Shown here: positions 34,641-42,554 of the stretch, one piece after another | Position numbering within the stretch: position 1 is the first letter of the stretch | How the letters are laid out: each line of letters starts with the position of its first letter | Assembly: GCF_036227405.1 (NCBI RefSeq) | Contig: NZ_CP109473.1 | Span: 2,480,001 to 2,544,000, forward strand | Direction of reading: 5' to 3' | Source: Streptomyces sp. NBC_01460 | GTDB lineage: Bacteria; Actinomycetota; Actinomycetes; Streptomycetales; Streptomycetaceae | Length of the DNA stretch: 64,000 bases | Made by a program: the position numbers and the translations under genes | The notes under the pieces: model-generated | Told to the model about the DNA's origin: nothing | The model's database searches: none | What the model saw: only the letters and a program-made list of their open reading frames with translations

Positions 34641-36125
34641 GTGCGCCCACCGATCCTGCGACGCCTGCTCCGCCGCGTCGCCTCCGTCGCCGTCTGTGCC
34701 GTGCTGCCGCTGCTGACCGCGCATCCGGTCTCCGCGGCGCCCGCGGCCCCGGCGGCCGCCGGACTCCAGCAGGTCACCGGCTTCGGCTCGAACCCCGGCA
34801 ACCTCCAGATGTTCACGTACACCCCCGACACCGTGGCCGCGGGCGCTCCGCTCGTCGTCGCCCTGCACGGCTGCACCCAGTCGGCGAACGCCTACTACAC
34901 CAACTCGGGCTGGCCGAAGTACGCCGATCTCTGGGGCTTCGACGTCGTGTTCCCGCAGACCACCTCGGCGAACAACGCGCTCTCCTGCTTCGGCTGGTTC
35001 GACCAGGCGGAGAGCACGAGGGGCAGGGGCGAGGCCGCGTCCGTCGTGCAGATGGTCGAGTACGCGAAGAAGACGTACGGATCCGACGGCCGCCGGGTCT
35101 ACGTCACCGGCCTCTCGGCGGGCGGCGGGATGACCGCCGACCTGCTGGCCGCCTACCCGGACGTCTTCGCCGGCGGTTCGGTGGCCTCCGGGCTGCCCGC
35201 CCAGTGCGCCACCAGCCAGGCCGCCGCGTCCGCCTGCCAGACGGGGCCGCAGAAGCTCTCGGCCGCCCAGTGGGGCGACAAGGTCCGCGGCTCCTACCCG
35301 GGCTGGACCGGCCCCTGGCCCCGGGTGGCGATCTGGCAGGGCACCTCGGACTACACCGTCTACCCGGCCAACGCCACGGCCCTGCGCGACCAGTGGACCG
35401 ACGTCTGGGGCATCGGCCAGACCCCGTCCAGCACCCAGAGCCTGCCCGGCGGCACCACCCGGAGCGTCTACGCCGACGCGTCGGGGAAGCCCGCCGTGGA
35501 GACCTTCTCGGTGTCCGGCATGGGACACGGCCTGCCGGTGAGCCCGGGGTCGGGCGCCGACAGCTGCGGGTCGACGGCCGCCTACTTCCTGAACACCGTC
35601 TGCTCGTCCTACCACACGGGCGTGTTCTGGGGACTGGACAAGGGCGCCCCGGGCGGTGGGGACGGCCTGCCCGCCCCGGCCGGCCTGAAGGTCACCGGGG
35701 TCACGGACAGCACCGCCTCACTGGCGTGGAACGCGGTCACGGGCGCGGCCTCCTACGCGGTGTACCGCGACGGGACGAAGGTGACCACGACGGCCTCGGC
35801 CTCCTTCACGGACACCGGGCTGACCGCCGGCACCTCCTACCGCTACTCCGTGACCGCGACGGACTCCTCCGGGACCGCCGGCGCGGGCTCGGCCGCGGTG
35901 ACCGCGACCACCTCGGGCGGTACGGCACCCGCGCGGTGCTTCACGGCGACGAACTACGCCCATGTGACGGCGGGCCGGGCGCACACCTCGGGCGGTCACG
36001 CCTGGGCGAACGGTTCGGACCAGGACATGGGGCTGTACAACGTCTTCGTCACCCACACCCTCAGGGAGTCACCGGCGGGCCACTTCGTGATCGCCGACTC
36101 CGGCTGTCAGGCCGGGTCCGCGTAG
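34641..36125 (+). CDS. Secreted PHB depolymerase with FN3 linker and C-terminal binding domain
   Basis: 494 residues. Signal peptide (basic MRPPILRRLLRR, cleavage after about VSAAPA), then an esterase PHB-depolymerase domain (about 40-335) with the oxyanion sequence VVALHGCTQSAN, lipase box TGLSAGGGMTAD (Ser about 156) and His in SGMGHGLPV. A fibronectin type III module (about 345-430) and a C-terminal 60-residue substrate-binding-like domain (CFTATNYAHVTAGRAH, GLYNVF) follow. It should digest extracellular polyhydroxybutyrate to 3-hydroxybutyrate. GAGGAGG lies 8 bases before GTG 34641. The 3' end overlaps the convergent lipoprotein gene by 19 bases. Confidence 0.92.
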   Translation: MRPPILRRLLRRVASVAVCAVLPLLTAHPVSAAPAAPAAAGLQQVTGFGSNPGNLQMFTYTPDTVAAGAPLVVALHGCTQSANAYYTNSGWPKYADLWGFDVVFPQTTSANNALSCFGWFDQAESTRGRGEAASVVQMVEYAKKTYGSDGRRVYVTGLSAGGGMTADLLAAYPDVFAGGSVASGLPAQCATSQAAASACQTGPQKLSAAQWGDKVRGSYPGWTGPWPRVAIWQGTSDYTVYPANATALRDQWTDVWGIGQTPSSTQSLPGGTTRSVYADASGKPAVETFSVSGMGHGLPVSPGSGADSCGSTAAYFLNTVCSSYHTGVFWGLDKGAPGGGDGLPAPAGLKVTGVTDSTASLAWNAVTGAASYAVYRDGTKVTTTASASFTDTGLTAGTSYRYSVTATDSSGTAGAGSAAVTATTSGGTAPARCFTATNYAHVTAGRAHTSGGHAWANGSDQDMGLYNVFVTHTLRESPAGHFVIADSGCQAGSA

Positions 36126-36613
36126 CCGGCCCTGACCTTCCCGGGCAGCTCGCAGCCGTCCTCGACGGCGGTGAGCGACACGGTCCACCCGGCGCTCTCC
36201 GCTGCGTAGTACCTCGCGTACACCTTCCAGCCGCGCTTGGCGAGGGTGCGGTAGGTGACGTCCCGCTCGGCATGGCTGGAGACGATCTCCCAGTCGTGCT
36301 GCCGGAGCCGCATCACCGTCGCCTCGAACGCGCCGGCGGCGTCCGCCGCCGGCGCGTAGCCCGTCCAGGGCGCCACGCACGTGTGCCAGTCACCCTTCGG
36401 GAGTCCGGCTGCGGAGGTGTCCCCGGGCGGCAGGCCCGCCGCCCGGGCGAAGCCCTCTATCTCGTCGGCGACCGTCCCCGCGGTGAGCGGGGGGAGGGGG
36501 ACCCGGGTGGCCTTCGGCACCGTCCCGGTCTCCTCCACGAGACCGCAGCCCGCCGTCACCGTCATGCATCCGGCCGCCACCGCGGCGACGGCCGCCGTCC
36601 TTCGTCTGCGCAC
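36107..36613 (-). CDS. Hypothetical lipoprotein
   Basis: 168 residues. Basic leader MRRRRTAAV, hydrophobic segment, lipobox VTAGC (Cys about 23). The mature part is a small alpha/beta domain with two Cys (HTCVAPW and EDGCELPG) and a repeated strand pattern (VTYRTLAKRGWKVYARYYA, GWTVSLTAVED). Function unknown; surface exposed by its lipidation. GTG 36613. It overlaps the end of the PHB depolymerase gene on the other strand and is divergent from the B12 operon. Confidence 0.8.
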   Translation of the reverse strand: MRRRRTAAVAAVAAGCMTVTAGCGLVEETGTVPKATRVPLPPLTAGTVADEIEGFARAAGLPPGDTSAAGLPKGDWHTCVAPWTGYAPAADAAGAFEATVMRLRQHDWEIVSSHAERDVTYRTLAKRGWKVYARYYAAESAGWTVSLTAVEDGCELPGKVRAGYADPA

Positions 36614-36759
36614 TGCTGATTCCCACCAGGTCGTTCCTCCCCCACGGGCACGCGCCCATGTGACCCCCGCGGGAGTTTCGCACGGGCCCTGACCTGCTGG
36701 GAAGGCCCTTCACCGACGGGGTGCGGCTGTCCGCCCGGAGAGGTCCGGAGACGCCCCGG

Positions 36760-36765
36760 TAGAGT
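36760..36765 (+). promoter_or_regulatory. Probable -10 box of the B12 operon
   Basis: TAGAGT lies about 25 bases before the conserved riboswitch core; no convincing -35 box is seen upstream. Confidence 0.4.
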
Positions 36766-36770
36766 GGGAG

Positions 36771-36870
36771 GCTCGTCATCATGCCCGTACAGGGGGAAGC
36801 CGGTGCGAATCCGGCGCCGACCCTTCCCCGCGCGCTCGGCCCAGCTCGAGCAGGGGAAACCCCATTCGAG
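36771..36870 (+). ncRNA. Cobalamin riboswitch-like leader
   Basis: Positions 36792-36823 carry the core of the cobalamin riboswitch: an AGGGGGAA stretch, then a GCCGGTGCGAATCCGGC stem-loop, then GCCGACCC closing the outer stem; the loop GGTGcgAATCC matches the consensus. A second hairpin (CTCGA ... TCGAG enclosing GGGGAAACCCC) at 36846-36870 precedes the likely ribosome site GAGAGG and could be the expression platform that hides it. The classical B12 box (AGYCAGGAGACCUGCC) is not evident, so this is a variant or I misjudge the 3' boundary. The downstream ECF genes support the call. Confidence 0.75.
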
Positions 36871-36884
36871 AGGCCCAGCCCTTC

Positions 36885-38144
36885 ATGTCCGTACGCCGCC
36901 GCGCGGCCGCGCTCGCGCTCACCGCCGTGCTCTGTGGAGCGGCCGCCCCGGTGGCGGTCGCCGCGCCGAGTCCCTCCCCGTCCCCCGCCACGCCGGACCT
37001 CCCGGCCGGGCTGTACGGCACCAAGGACCCGACGTACGACGGGGTCTGGCGCCAGTCGCTCGCGTTCCTCGCCCAGAAGGTCGAGCTGGTCACCCCCGCC
37101 ACGAAATCGGTCGACTGGCTCGTCGGCCAGCAGTGCGCCGGCGGTGCCTTCGCCGCCTACCGTGACGCGTCCGCGCCGTGCGACGCCAAGACCGTGGCGG
37201 ACACCAACGCCACGGCGGCGGCGGTCCAGGCCATGGTCGAACTCGGTGTGCACCGCGAGGTCGTGGACAACGGGGTCAGCTGGCTGAAGTCCGTCCAGAA
37301 CAAGGACGGCGGCTGGAGCTACAACCCGGGCGGCCCGAGCGACGCCAACTCCACCGCCGTCGTGACCGGGGCGCTGGCCCGGGCGGGCGTGCCGCTCGCC
37401 GATGTCACCACGGCGGACGGGAAGACCCCGTACACCGCGCTCCAGAGCTTCGCGCTGCCCTGCGGGGGCGAGGACGGCGGGGCGTTCGCCTACCAGCCGG
37501 ACAAGAAGGGCGAGCTCACCGCCAACGCGGACGCCACGGCGGCCTCGGTGATCGGCGCGATGGGCAAGGGCATGGCCGCGGGGAACTCCAACGCGGTGAA
37601 GGCCCCCGTCTGCCACGAGGGCACCGGCCTCACCGTCGAGCAGACCGCGCAGAACGGCGCCTCCTACCTGGCGAAGGCGCTCGCCGGGTCCGGGCACCTG
37701 GACCTGCCGCCGATGCCGGGCGCCGAGAAGTCCGACCCGCAGCCCGACTTCGGCAACACCGCCGACGCCGTCGTGGCGCTGGCGGCGGCCGGCCACAAGG
37801 ACAAGGCGGCCGGGGCGGTCACCTACCTGGAGAAGCACGCGCAGGGCTGGGCGAAGGAGGGCGGCCCCGCCGCCACCGCGCAGCTGGTGCTCGCCGTCCA
37901 CGCGACCGGCGGCGACGCGCGTGACTTCGGCGGCGTCGACCTCGTCAGGCAGCTCAACGCGACGGGTCCGGCCCCCGCCGCCACCGCCGTGCCCTCGCCC
38001 ACCGCGACGGCGCCGTCGAAGCCCGCGGACACGACCAGCGACGACGAGGGCCTCGGCCTCTGGTGGATCATCGGCATCGGTCTCGCCTTCGGCGCGGGCA
38101 TCGGCTTCCTGCTCAGCGGACGCCGGAAGAACCAGCAGCTGTGA
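36885..38144 (+). CDS. Surface-anchored squalene-cyclase-like alpha/alpha-toroid protein of the B12 operon
   Basis: 419 residues. Signal peptide (MSVRRRAAALALTAVLCG, cleavage near VAVAA), an alpha/alpha-toroid domain with prenyltransferase/squalene oxidase-type repeats (SVDWLVGQQCAGGAF, GVSWLKSVQNKDGGWSYN, NTADAVVALAAAGH), a Thr/Pro/Ala linker, then a C-terminal membrane helix (LWWIIGIGLAFGAGIGFLL) and basic tail. Four Cys in the ectodomain could form two disulphides. Animal intrinsic factor and transcobalamin use the same alpha/alpha toroid to hold B12; with the riboswitch and ECF genes this suggests a cell-surface B12 binder (inference). First gene of the operon. Confidence 0.85.
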   Translation: MSVRRRAAALALTAVLCGAAAPVAVAAPSPSPSPATPDLPAGLYGTKDPTYDGVWRQSLAFLAQKVELVTPATKSVDWLVGQQCAGGAFAAYRDASAPCDAKTVADTNATAAAVQAMVELGVHREVVDNGVSWLKSVQNKDGGWSYNPGGPSDANSTAVVTGALARAGVPLADVTTADGKTPYTALQSFALPCGGEDGGAFAYQPDKKGELTANADATAASVIGAMGKGMAAGNSNAVKAPVCHEGTGLTVEQTAQNGASYLAKALAGSGHLDLPPMPGAEKSDPQPDFGNTADAVVALAAAGHKDKAAGAVTYLEKHAQGWAKEGGPAATAQLVLAVHATGGDARDFGGVDLVRQLNATGPAPAATAVPSPTATAPSKPADTTSDDEGLGLWWIIGIGLAFGAGIGFLLSGRRKNQQL

Positions 38145-38830
38145 GGCGCCCGCTGGGCACGGCGGCGCTGCTCCTCCTCGTGGGCGCCGTCCTCGCCGTG
38201 CTGGGCGCGGGGAGCGCGCAGGCGGCCGGGTACCGCTACTGGTCGTTCTGGGAGGGCGACGGCGGGAAGGGCTGGACGTACGCCACACAGGGGCCGTCCG
38301 TCGTCCGGCCGGACGACGGCGCGGTGCAGGGCTTCCGCTTCTCGGTGAGCGAGGACTCCCAGGACTCGGCGCAGCCGCGCCGCGCCCCGGACTTCGGGGC
38401 CGTCTGCGCGGGCACCCCGGCGAAGGACGGCCGGAAGCGGGTGGCGCTGGTCGTCGACCCCGGCACGCCCGCGGACGCCCCCGCCGGCGAGAGGCCGCCC
38501 GCGCTGCGCACCGCCTGTGCCCAGGTGGCGCCGGACGCGAGCACGGCGGAGGCCCTCGCCTCGGTGGCGAAGCCGCTGCGGTACGACGGTTCCGCGATGC
38601 TCTGCGCGATATCCGGCTATCCGCGCTCGGGCTGCGGTGAGCAGACCGGGGACGGCGGGTCCGGAAAGGCCACCGCCACGGACGGGCCGTCCCCCTCCGA
38701 CGAGGACGCCACGACCGGCGGCGACAGCGAAGGCTCCGGCGGCGGCCCGTCGGCCGGTGTGCTGACCGGCGTCGGCGCGGTGCTCGTGCTGGGTGTCGCC
38801 GCAGTGCTCCAGGCCCGCCGCCGCCGATGA
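38141..38830 (+). CDS. SCO2322-family surface protein
   Basis: 229 residues. Signal peptide (VRRPLGTAALLLLVGAVLAV, cleavage near SAQAA), then a small domain beginning GYRYWSFWEGDGGKGWTYA, three Cys (AVCAGT, TACAQV, MLCAISGYPRSGCG makes further ones), a Gly/Ser/Thr/Glu linker and a C-terminal membrane helix with RRRR end. The opening YWSFW...W.YA recalls the beta domain of DUF4430/transcobalamin proteins, but that is only an impression. It has the same signal-ectodomain-linker-helix plan as the preceding protein and overlaps it (GTGA), so they may act as a pair. Confidence 0.85.
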   Translation: MRRPLGTAALLLLVGAVLAVLGAGSAQAAGYRYWSFWEGDGGKGWTYATQGPSVVRPDDGAVQGFRFSVSEDSQDSAQPRRAPDFGAVCAGTPAKDGRKRVALVVDPGTPADAPAGERPPALRTACAQVAPDASTAEALASVAKPLRYDGSAMLCAISGYPRSGCGEQTGDGGSGKATATDGPSPSDEDATTGGDSEGSGGGPSAGVLTGVGAVLVLGVAAVLQARRRR

Positions 38831-39972
38831 CCCGCTCCACCGGCCCGGCCCGGCTCCGCCCTGCCCTGAGCGCCCCCCGGGCGACCCGGGCCAACGCCGT
38901 GCCGGCCGGGGCCTGGTGGCTGTGGGCGCTCGGGCTGGCGACGGCCGCGTCCCGGACGACCAACCCGCTGCTGCTCGGGCTGCTGGTGGGGGTGGCCGGC
39001 TACGTGGTGGCGGCGCGCCGCACGGACGCCCCGTGGGCCCGGTCCTACGGGGCGTTCATCAGGCTGGGGCTGTTCGTCGTCGCCGTCCGCCTCGTCTTCT
39101 CCGTCGTCCTCGGCTCCTCCGTGCCGGGCACGGACACCCTCTTCACGCTCCCCGAGGTGCCGCTGCCCGGCTGGGCTCAGGGCATCAGGATCGGCGGCCG
39201 GGTCACCGGGGAGCAGCTGGTCTTCGCCCTGTACGAGGGCGCGAAGCTGGCCGCGCTGCTGATCTGCGTCGGGGCGGCCAACTCCCTTGCCAACCCCGCC
39301 AGACTGCTGAAGTCGCTGCCCGGCGCGCTGTACGAGGCCGGGGTCGCCGTCGTCGTCGCGATGACGTTCGCGCCGAACATGGTCGCCGACGTGGCCAGGC
39401 TGCGCACGGCCCGCCGGCTGCGCGGCCGTCCGACCGGCGGGATCCGGGCGGTGCTCCAGATCGGGCTGCCCGTACTGGAGGGCGCCCTGGAGCGCTCGGT
39501 GGCCGTGGCGGCGTCGATGGACGCGCGCGGCTACGGCCGCACCGCGCAGGTCCCGCCCGCCGTCCGCCGCACCACCCATGTGCTCACGCTCGGCGGGCTG
39601 CTGGGCGTGTGCGCGGGGACGTACGGACTGCTGGCCGCGCAGGGCGCCGCCCACGGGCTGCCGCTGCTGCTGGCCGGGCTGGTGGCGGCGCTGGCCGGGC
39701 TCCGGCTCGGCGGGCGCCGCTCGGTCCGCACCCGCTACCGCCCCGACCGGTGGGACGTGCGCGCCTGGCTCGTCGCCGCGTCGGGCGCGGCCGTCGCGGC
39801 GGCGATGATCCGGGCGGGCGCCGTCGATCCGGACGCCCTGCGCCCCGGTGTCGTGCCGCTCACGGCTCCGGTCCTTCCCCTGTGGCCGGCCGCCGCCGTA
39901 CTGATCGGGCTGCTGCCCGCCGTGGTGGCACCGCTGCCCCCTTCCCCCTCGGACTCCAAGGAGCGCCCATGA
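38827..39972 (+). CDS. ECF transporter transmembrane (T) component, CbiQ-like
   Basis: 381 residues. Membrane segments at both ends of the central coupling region; the family signature is seen as an Ala-Arg-Gly motif, MDARGYGRT near residue 235, within a cytosolic region that contacts the ATPases, and MTFAPNMVADVARLRTARRLRG upstream. It joins the S component to the ATPase. The last 110 residues add extra membrane segments beyond the usual CbiQ length (about 225-270), which is unusual. ATGA overlap with both neighbours. Confidence 0.9.
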   Translation: MTRSTGPARLRPALSAPRATRANAVPAGAWWLWALGLATAASRTTNPLLLGLLVGVAGYVVAARRTDAPWARSYGAFIRLGLFVVAVRLVFSVVLGSSVPGTDTLFTLPEVPLPGWAQGIRIGGRVTGEQLVFALYEGAKLAALLICVGAANSLANPARLLKSLPGALYEAGVAVVVAMTFAPNMVADVARLRTARRLRGRPTGGIRAVLQIGLPVLEGALERSVAVAASMDARGYGRTAQVPPAVRRTTHVLTLGGLLGVCAGTYGLLAAQGAAHGLPLLLAGLVAALAGLRLGGRRSVRTRYRPDRWDVRAWLVAASGAAVAAAMIRAGAVDPDALRPGVVPLTAPVLPLWPAAAVLIGLLPAVVAPLPPSPSDSKERP

Positions 39973-41684
39973 TCCGGTTCGAGCAGGTCTCGGTGCGGTA
40001 CGAAGGCGTCGAGCGCCCCACCCTGTCCGAGGTCGACCTCACGGTTCCCGAGGGCGAGCTGGTGCTCGTCGTCGGCCCGTCCGGTGTCGGCAAGTCGACT
40101 CTGCTGGGTGCCGTGTCCGGTCTCGTGCCGCACTTCACCGGCGGGACGCTGACGGGGCGGGTGACGGTCGGCGGCCGGGACACCCGTACGCACAAGCCGC
40201 GTGAACTCGCCGATCTGGTCGGCACGGTGGGCCAGGACCCGCTGGCCCACTTCGTGACGGACACCGTCGAGGACGAGCTGGCGTACGGCATGGAGTCGCT
40301 GGGCCTCGCCCCGGACGTCATGCGGCGCCGGGTCGAGGAGACCCTGGACCTGCTGGGCCTCGCCGAGCTGCGGGACCGGCCGATCGCCACGCTCTCCGGG
40401 GGCCAGCGGCAGCGGGTCGCCATCGGTTCGGTCCTCACCCCGCACCCCAGGGTGCTGGTCCTCGACGAGCCGACGTCCGCCCTGGACCCGGCCGCGGCCG
40501 AGGACGTCCTGGCGGTGCTCCAGCGGCTGGTGCACGACCTGGGGACGACGGTGCTGATGGCCGAGCACCGCCTGGAGCGTGTCGTGCAGTACGCCGACCA
40601 GGTCCTGCTGCTGCCCGCGCCGGGCACCGCACCGGTGATGGGCCGGCCGGCCGACATCATGGCGGTGTCGCCCGTCCGGCCCCCGGTCGTGGCCCTGGGC
40701 CGGCTGATGGGCTGGGATCCGCTGCCGCTGTCGGTGCGCGACGCACGGCGCAGGGCGGTGGACCTGCGGGAGCGGCTGGCCGACGTGGAGCCGCCGCCGC
40801 GCGCGGCCCCGGCCGATGTCCTGGTGGCCCCGCTGCCCGCGCCGGCCACGCCCCGGCCCGGTCTTCTCGGCCGGCTGCTGGGCCGCCGCCCGCACACCGT
40901 CCCCGCCGAGCCGCTGAAGGACGGCGGCGCCACCCGGGTCGAGGGGCTCGGGGTGCGGCACGGGCGGGTCCAGGCGCTGCGCGGGGTCACCCTGTCCGTC
41001 GTACCGGGCGAGACCGTCGCCCTGATGGGCCGCAACGGCGCGGGCAAGTCGACCCTGCTGACGACGCTCGTCGGGATGACCGCGCCGACCACGGGCTCCG
41101 TCCTCGTCGGCGGTCTGGAGCCGTCCCGCACCCCGCCGCGCGACATGGTGCGCCGGGTCGGGCTCGTCCCGCAGGAACCGCGCGACCTGCTGTACGCGGA
41201 CACGGTCGCGGCCGAGTGCGCGGCGGCGGACTCCGACGCTGGCGCGCCTGCGGGCAGTTGCCGGGCACTGGTCTCGGAGCTGCTGCCCGGGGTGCCGGAC
41301 GACGTCCACCCCCGGGACCTCTCCGAGGGGCAGCGGCTCGCGCTGGCCCTCGCCCTGGTGCTCACCGCCCGGCCCCCGCTCCTCCTCCTGGACGAGCCGA
41401 CGCGCGGCCTCGACTACGCGGCGAAGGCCCGGCTCGTCGGCGTACTGCGGCGGCTGGCCGGTGAGGGCCACGCGATCGTCCTCGCCACGCACGACGTGGA
41501 GCTGGCGGCGGAGCTGGCGGACCGGGTGGTGATCCTCGCCGACGGTGAGGTCGTCGCGGACGGGCCGACCCGGCAGGTCGTGGTCTCCTCCCCCGCGTTC
41601 GCCCCGCAGACCTCGAAGATCCTCAGGCCGCGGGAGTGGCTGACCGTGTCCCAGGTGCGTACGGCCCTGGAGGGACTCGCGTGA
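39969..41684 (+). CDS. ECF transporter ATPase, two ABC domains fused
   Basis: 571 residues holding two full ATPase domains, equivalent to EcfA1 and EcfA2 in one chain. Domain 1 (1-240): Walker A GPSGVGKST, signature LSGGQRQRVAIG, Walker B VLVLDEPTSALD. Domain 2 (320-560): Walker A GRNGAGKST, signature DLSEGQRLALALA, Walker B LLLLDEPTRGLD, switch ATHDVELA. The linker between them is Pro/Arg-rich. The second signature has Glu for the second Gly (LSEGQ), as in many ECF ATPases. Coupled by ATGA and GTGA overlaps. Confidence 0.92.
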   Translation: MIRFEQVSVRYEGVERPTLSEVDLTVPEGELVLVVGPSGVGKSTLLGAVSGLVPHFTGGTLTGRVTVGGRDTRTHKPRELADLVGTVGQDPLAHFVTDTVEDELAYGMESLGLAPDVMRRRVEETLDLLGLAELRDRPIATLSGGQRQRVAIGSVLTPHPRVLVLDEPTSALDPAAAEDVLAVLQRLVHDLGTTVLMAEHRLERVVQYADQVLLLPAPGTAPVMGRPADIMAVSPVRPPVVALGRLMGWDPLPLSVRDARRRAVDLRERLADVEPPPRAAPADVLVAPLPAPATPRPGLLGRLLGRRPHTVPAEPLKDGGATRVEGLGVRHGRVQALRGVTLSVVPGETVALMGRNGAGKSTLLTTLVGMTAPTTGSVLVGGLEPSRTPPRDMVRRVGLVPQEPRDLLYADTVAAECAAADSDAGAPAGSCRALVSELLPGVPDDVHPRDLSEGQRLALALALVLTARPPLLLLDEPTRGLDYAAKARLVGVLRRLAGEGHAIVLATHDVELAAELADRVVILADGEVVADGPTRQVVVSSPAFAPQTSKILRPREWLTVSQVRTALEGLA

Positions 41685-42553
41685 GCGCCGGGTCCGCCCG
41701 TCCGGTGCGGCTCGGACCCCGGGCCGTGGCCGCGCTGGTCCTGGTCAGCGCGGTGGGGCTGGTCGCGTTCGGCTGGCCGCTGCTGGCCGGGGCGGACTCC
41801 GGTCTCGCCCACGCCGAGGACGCGCCGTGGCTGTTCGCCGCGCTGCTGGTGCTGCTCGTCGGGGTCGTCGTCGCGACGATCGCGGACTCCGGTCTGGACG
41901 CGAAGGCCGTCGCGATGCTGGGGGTCCTCGCCGCCGTCGGCGCGGCGCTGCGCCCGCTGGGCGCGGGGACGGCGGGGCTGGAGCCGATGTTCTTCCTGAT
42001 GGTGCTGAGCGGCCGGGTGCTGGGCCCCGGCTTCGGCTTCGTGCTCGGATCCGTGACCATGTTCGCCTCGGCGCTGCTGACCGGCGGCGTCGGGCCGTGG
42101 ATGCCGTTCCAGATGCTGTCGATGGGCTGGTTCACCATGGGCGCCGGCCTGCTGCCGGGCCCGGACCGGCTGCGCGGCCGGGGCGAGCTGCTGATGCTGG
42201 CGGCGTACGGGTGCGTGGCGGCGTTCGCGTACGGCACGGTGATGAACCTGTACGGCTGGACGATCGTGCCGGGGCTCGGCTCGGGCATCTCCTTCGTCGC
42301 GGGCGACCCGCTCCACGAGAACCTGGTCCGCTTCCTCGCCTACTGCACCGCCACCTCGCTCGGCTGGGACCTGGGCCGGGCCGTCCTCACGGTGGCCCTG
42401 ACCCTGGCCGTCGGGCCCACCCTGCTCCGGGCCCTGCGCCGTGCCACCCGCCGCGCCGCCTTCGACGCGCGGGCGGACTTCGACGCGCGGGCGGACTTCG
42501 ACGCACGGGCGGGCGTCGACGTGCGGGCGGACTCCGGGGTCCGCGCGGAGTGA
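41681..42553 (+). CDS. ECF transporter S component, probably for cobalamin
   Basis: 290 residues with about six membrane segments (for example VAALVLVSAVGLVAFGWPLLAG, LFAALLVLLVGVVVATIA, FMVLSGRVLGPGFGFVLGSVTM-type segment at about 105-130, YGCVAAFAYGTVMNLYGW). It is the substrate-binding membrane subunit; the riboswitch points to cobalamin (a CbrT-like role, inference). The extreme C-terminus is a hexapeptide repeat (FDARAD and variants, five units) encoded by an 18-base tandem repeat, not part of the fold. GTG 41681 overlaps the ATPase stop; its stop is one base from the convergent quiC-like gene. Confidence 0.88.
   Translation: MSAGSARPVRLGPRAVAALVLVSAVGLVAFGWPLLAGADSGLAHAEDAPWLFAALLVLLVGVVVATIADSGLDAKAVAMLGVLAAVGAALRPLGAGTAGLEPMFFLMVLSGRVLGPGFGFVLGSVTMFASALLTGGVGPWMPFQMLSMGWFTMGAGLLPGPDRLRGRGELLMLAAYGCVAAFAYGTVMNLYGWTIVPGLGSGISFVAGDPLHENLVRFLAYCTATSLGWDLGRAVLTVALTLAVGPTLLRALRRATRRAAFDARADFDARADFDARAGVDVRADSGVRAE
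42461..42550 (+). repeat. 18-base tandem repeat encoding a hexapeptide tail
   Basis: Five consecutive 18-base units; the first two are identical (TTCGACGCGCGGGCGGAC), the third differs at 2-3 positions, the fourth and fifth diverge further. They encode FDARAD, FDARAD, FDARAG, VDVRAD, SGVRAE at the end of the S component. Confidence 0.9.
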
Positions 42554-42554
42554 G

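Noticed and set aside
38793..39968. N-terminal extension of the ECF ATPase frame
   Set aside because: It lies wholly over the CbiQ-like gene in another frame; ATG 39969 overlaps the CbiQ stop and gives a normal Walker A distance.
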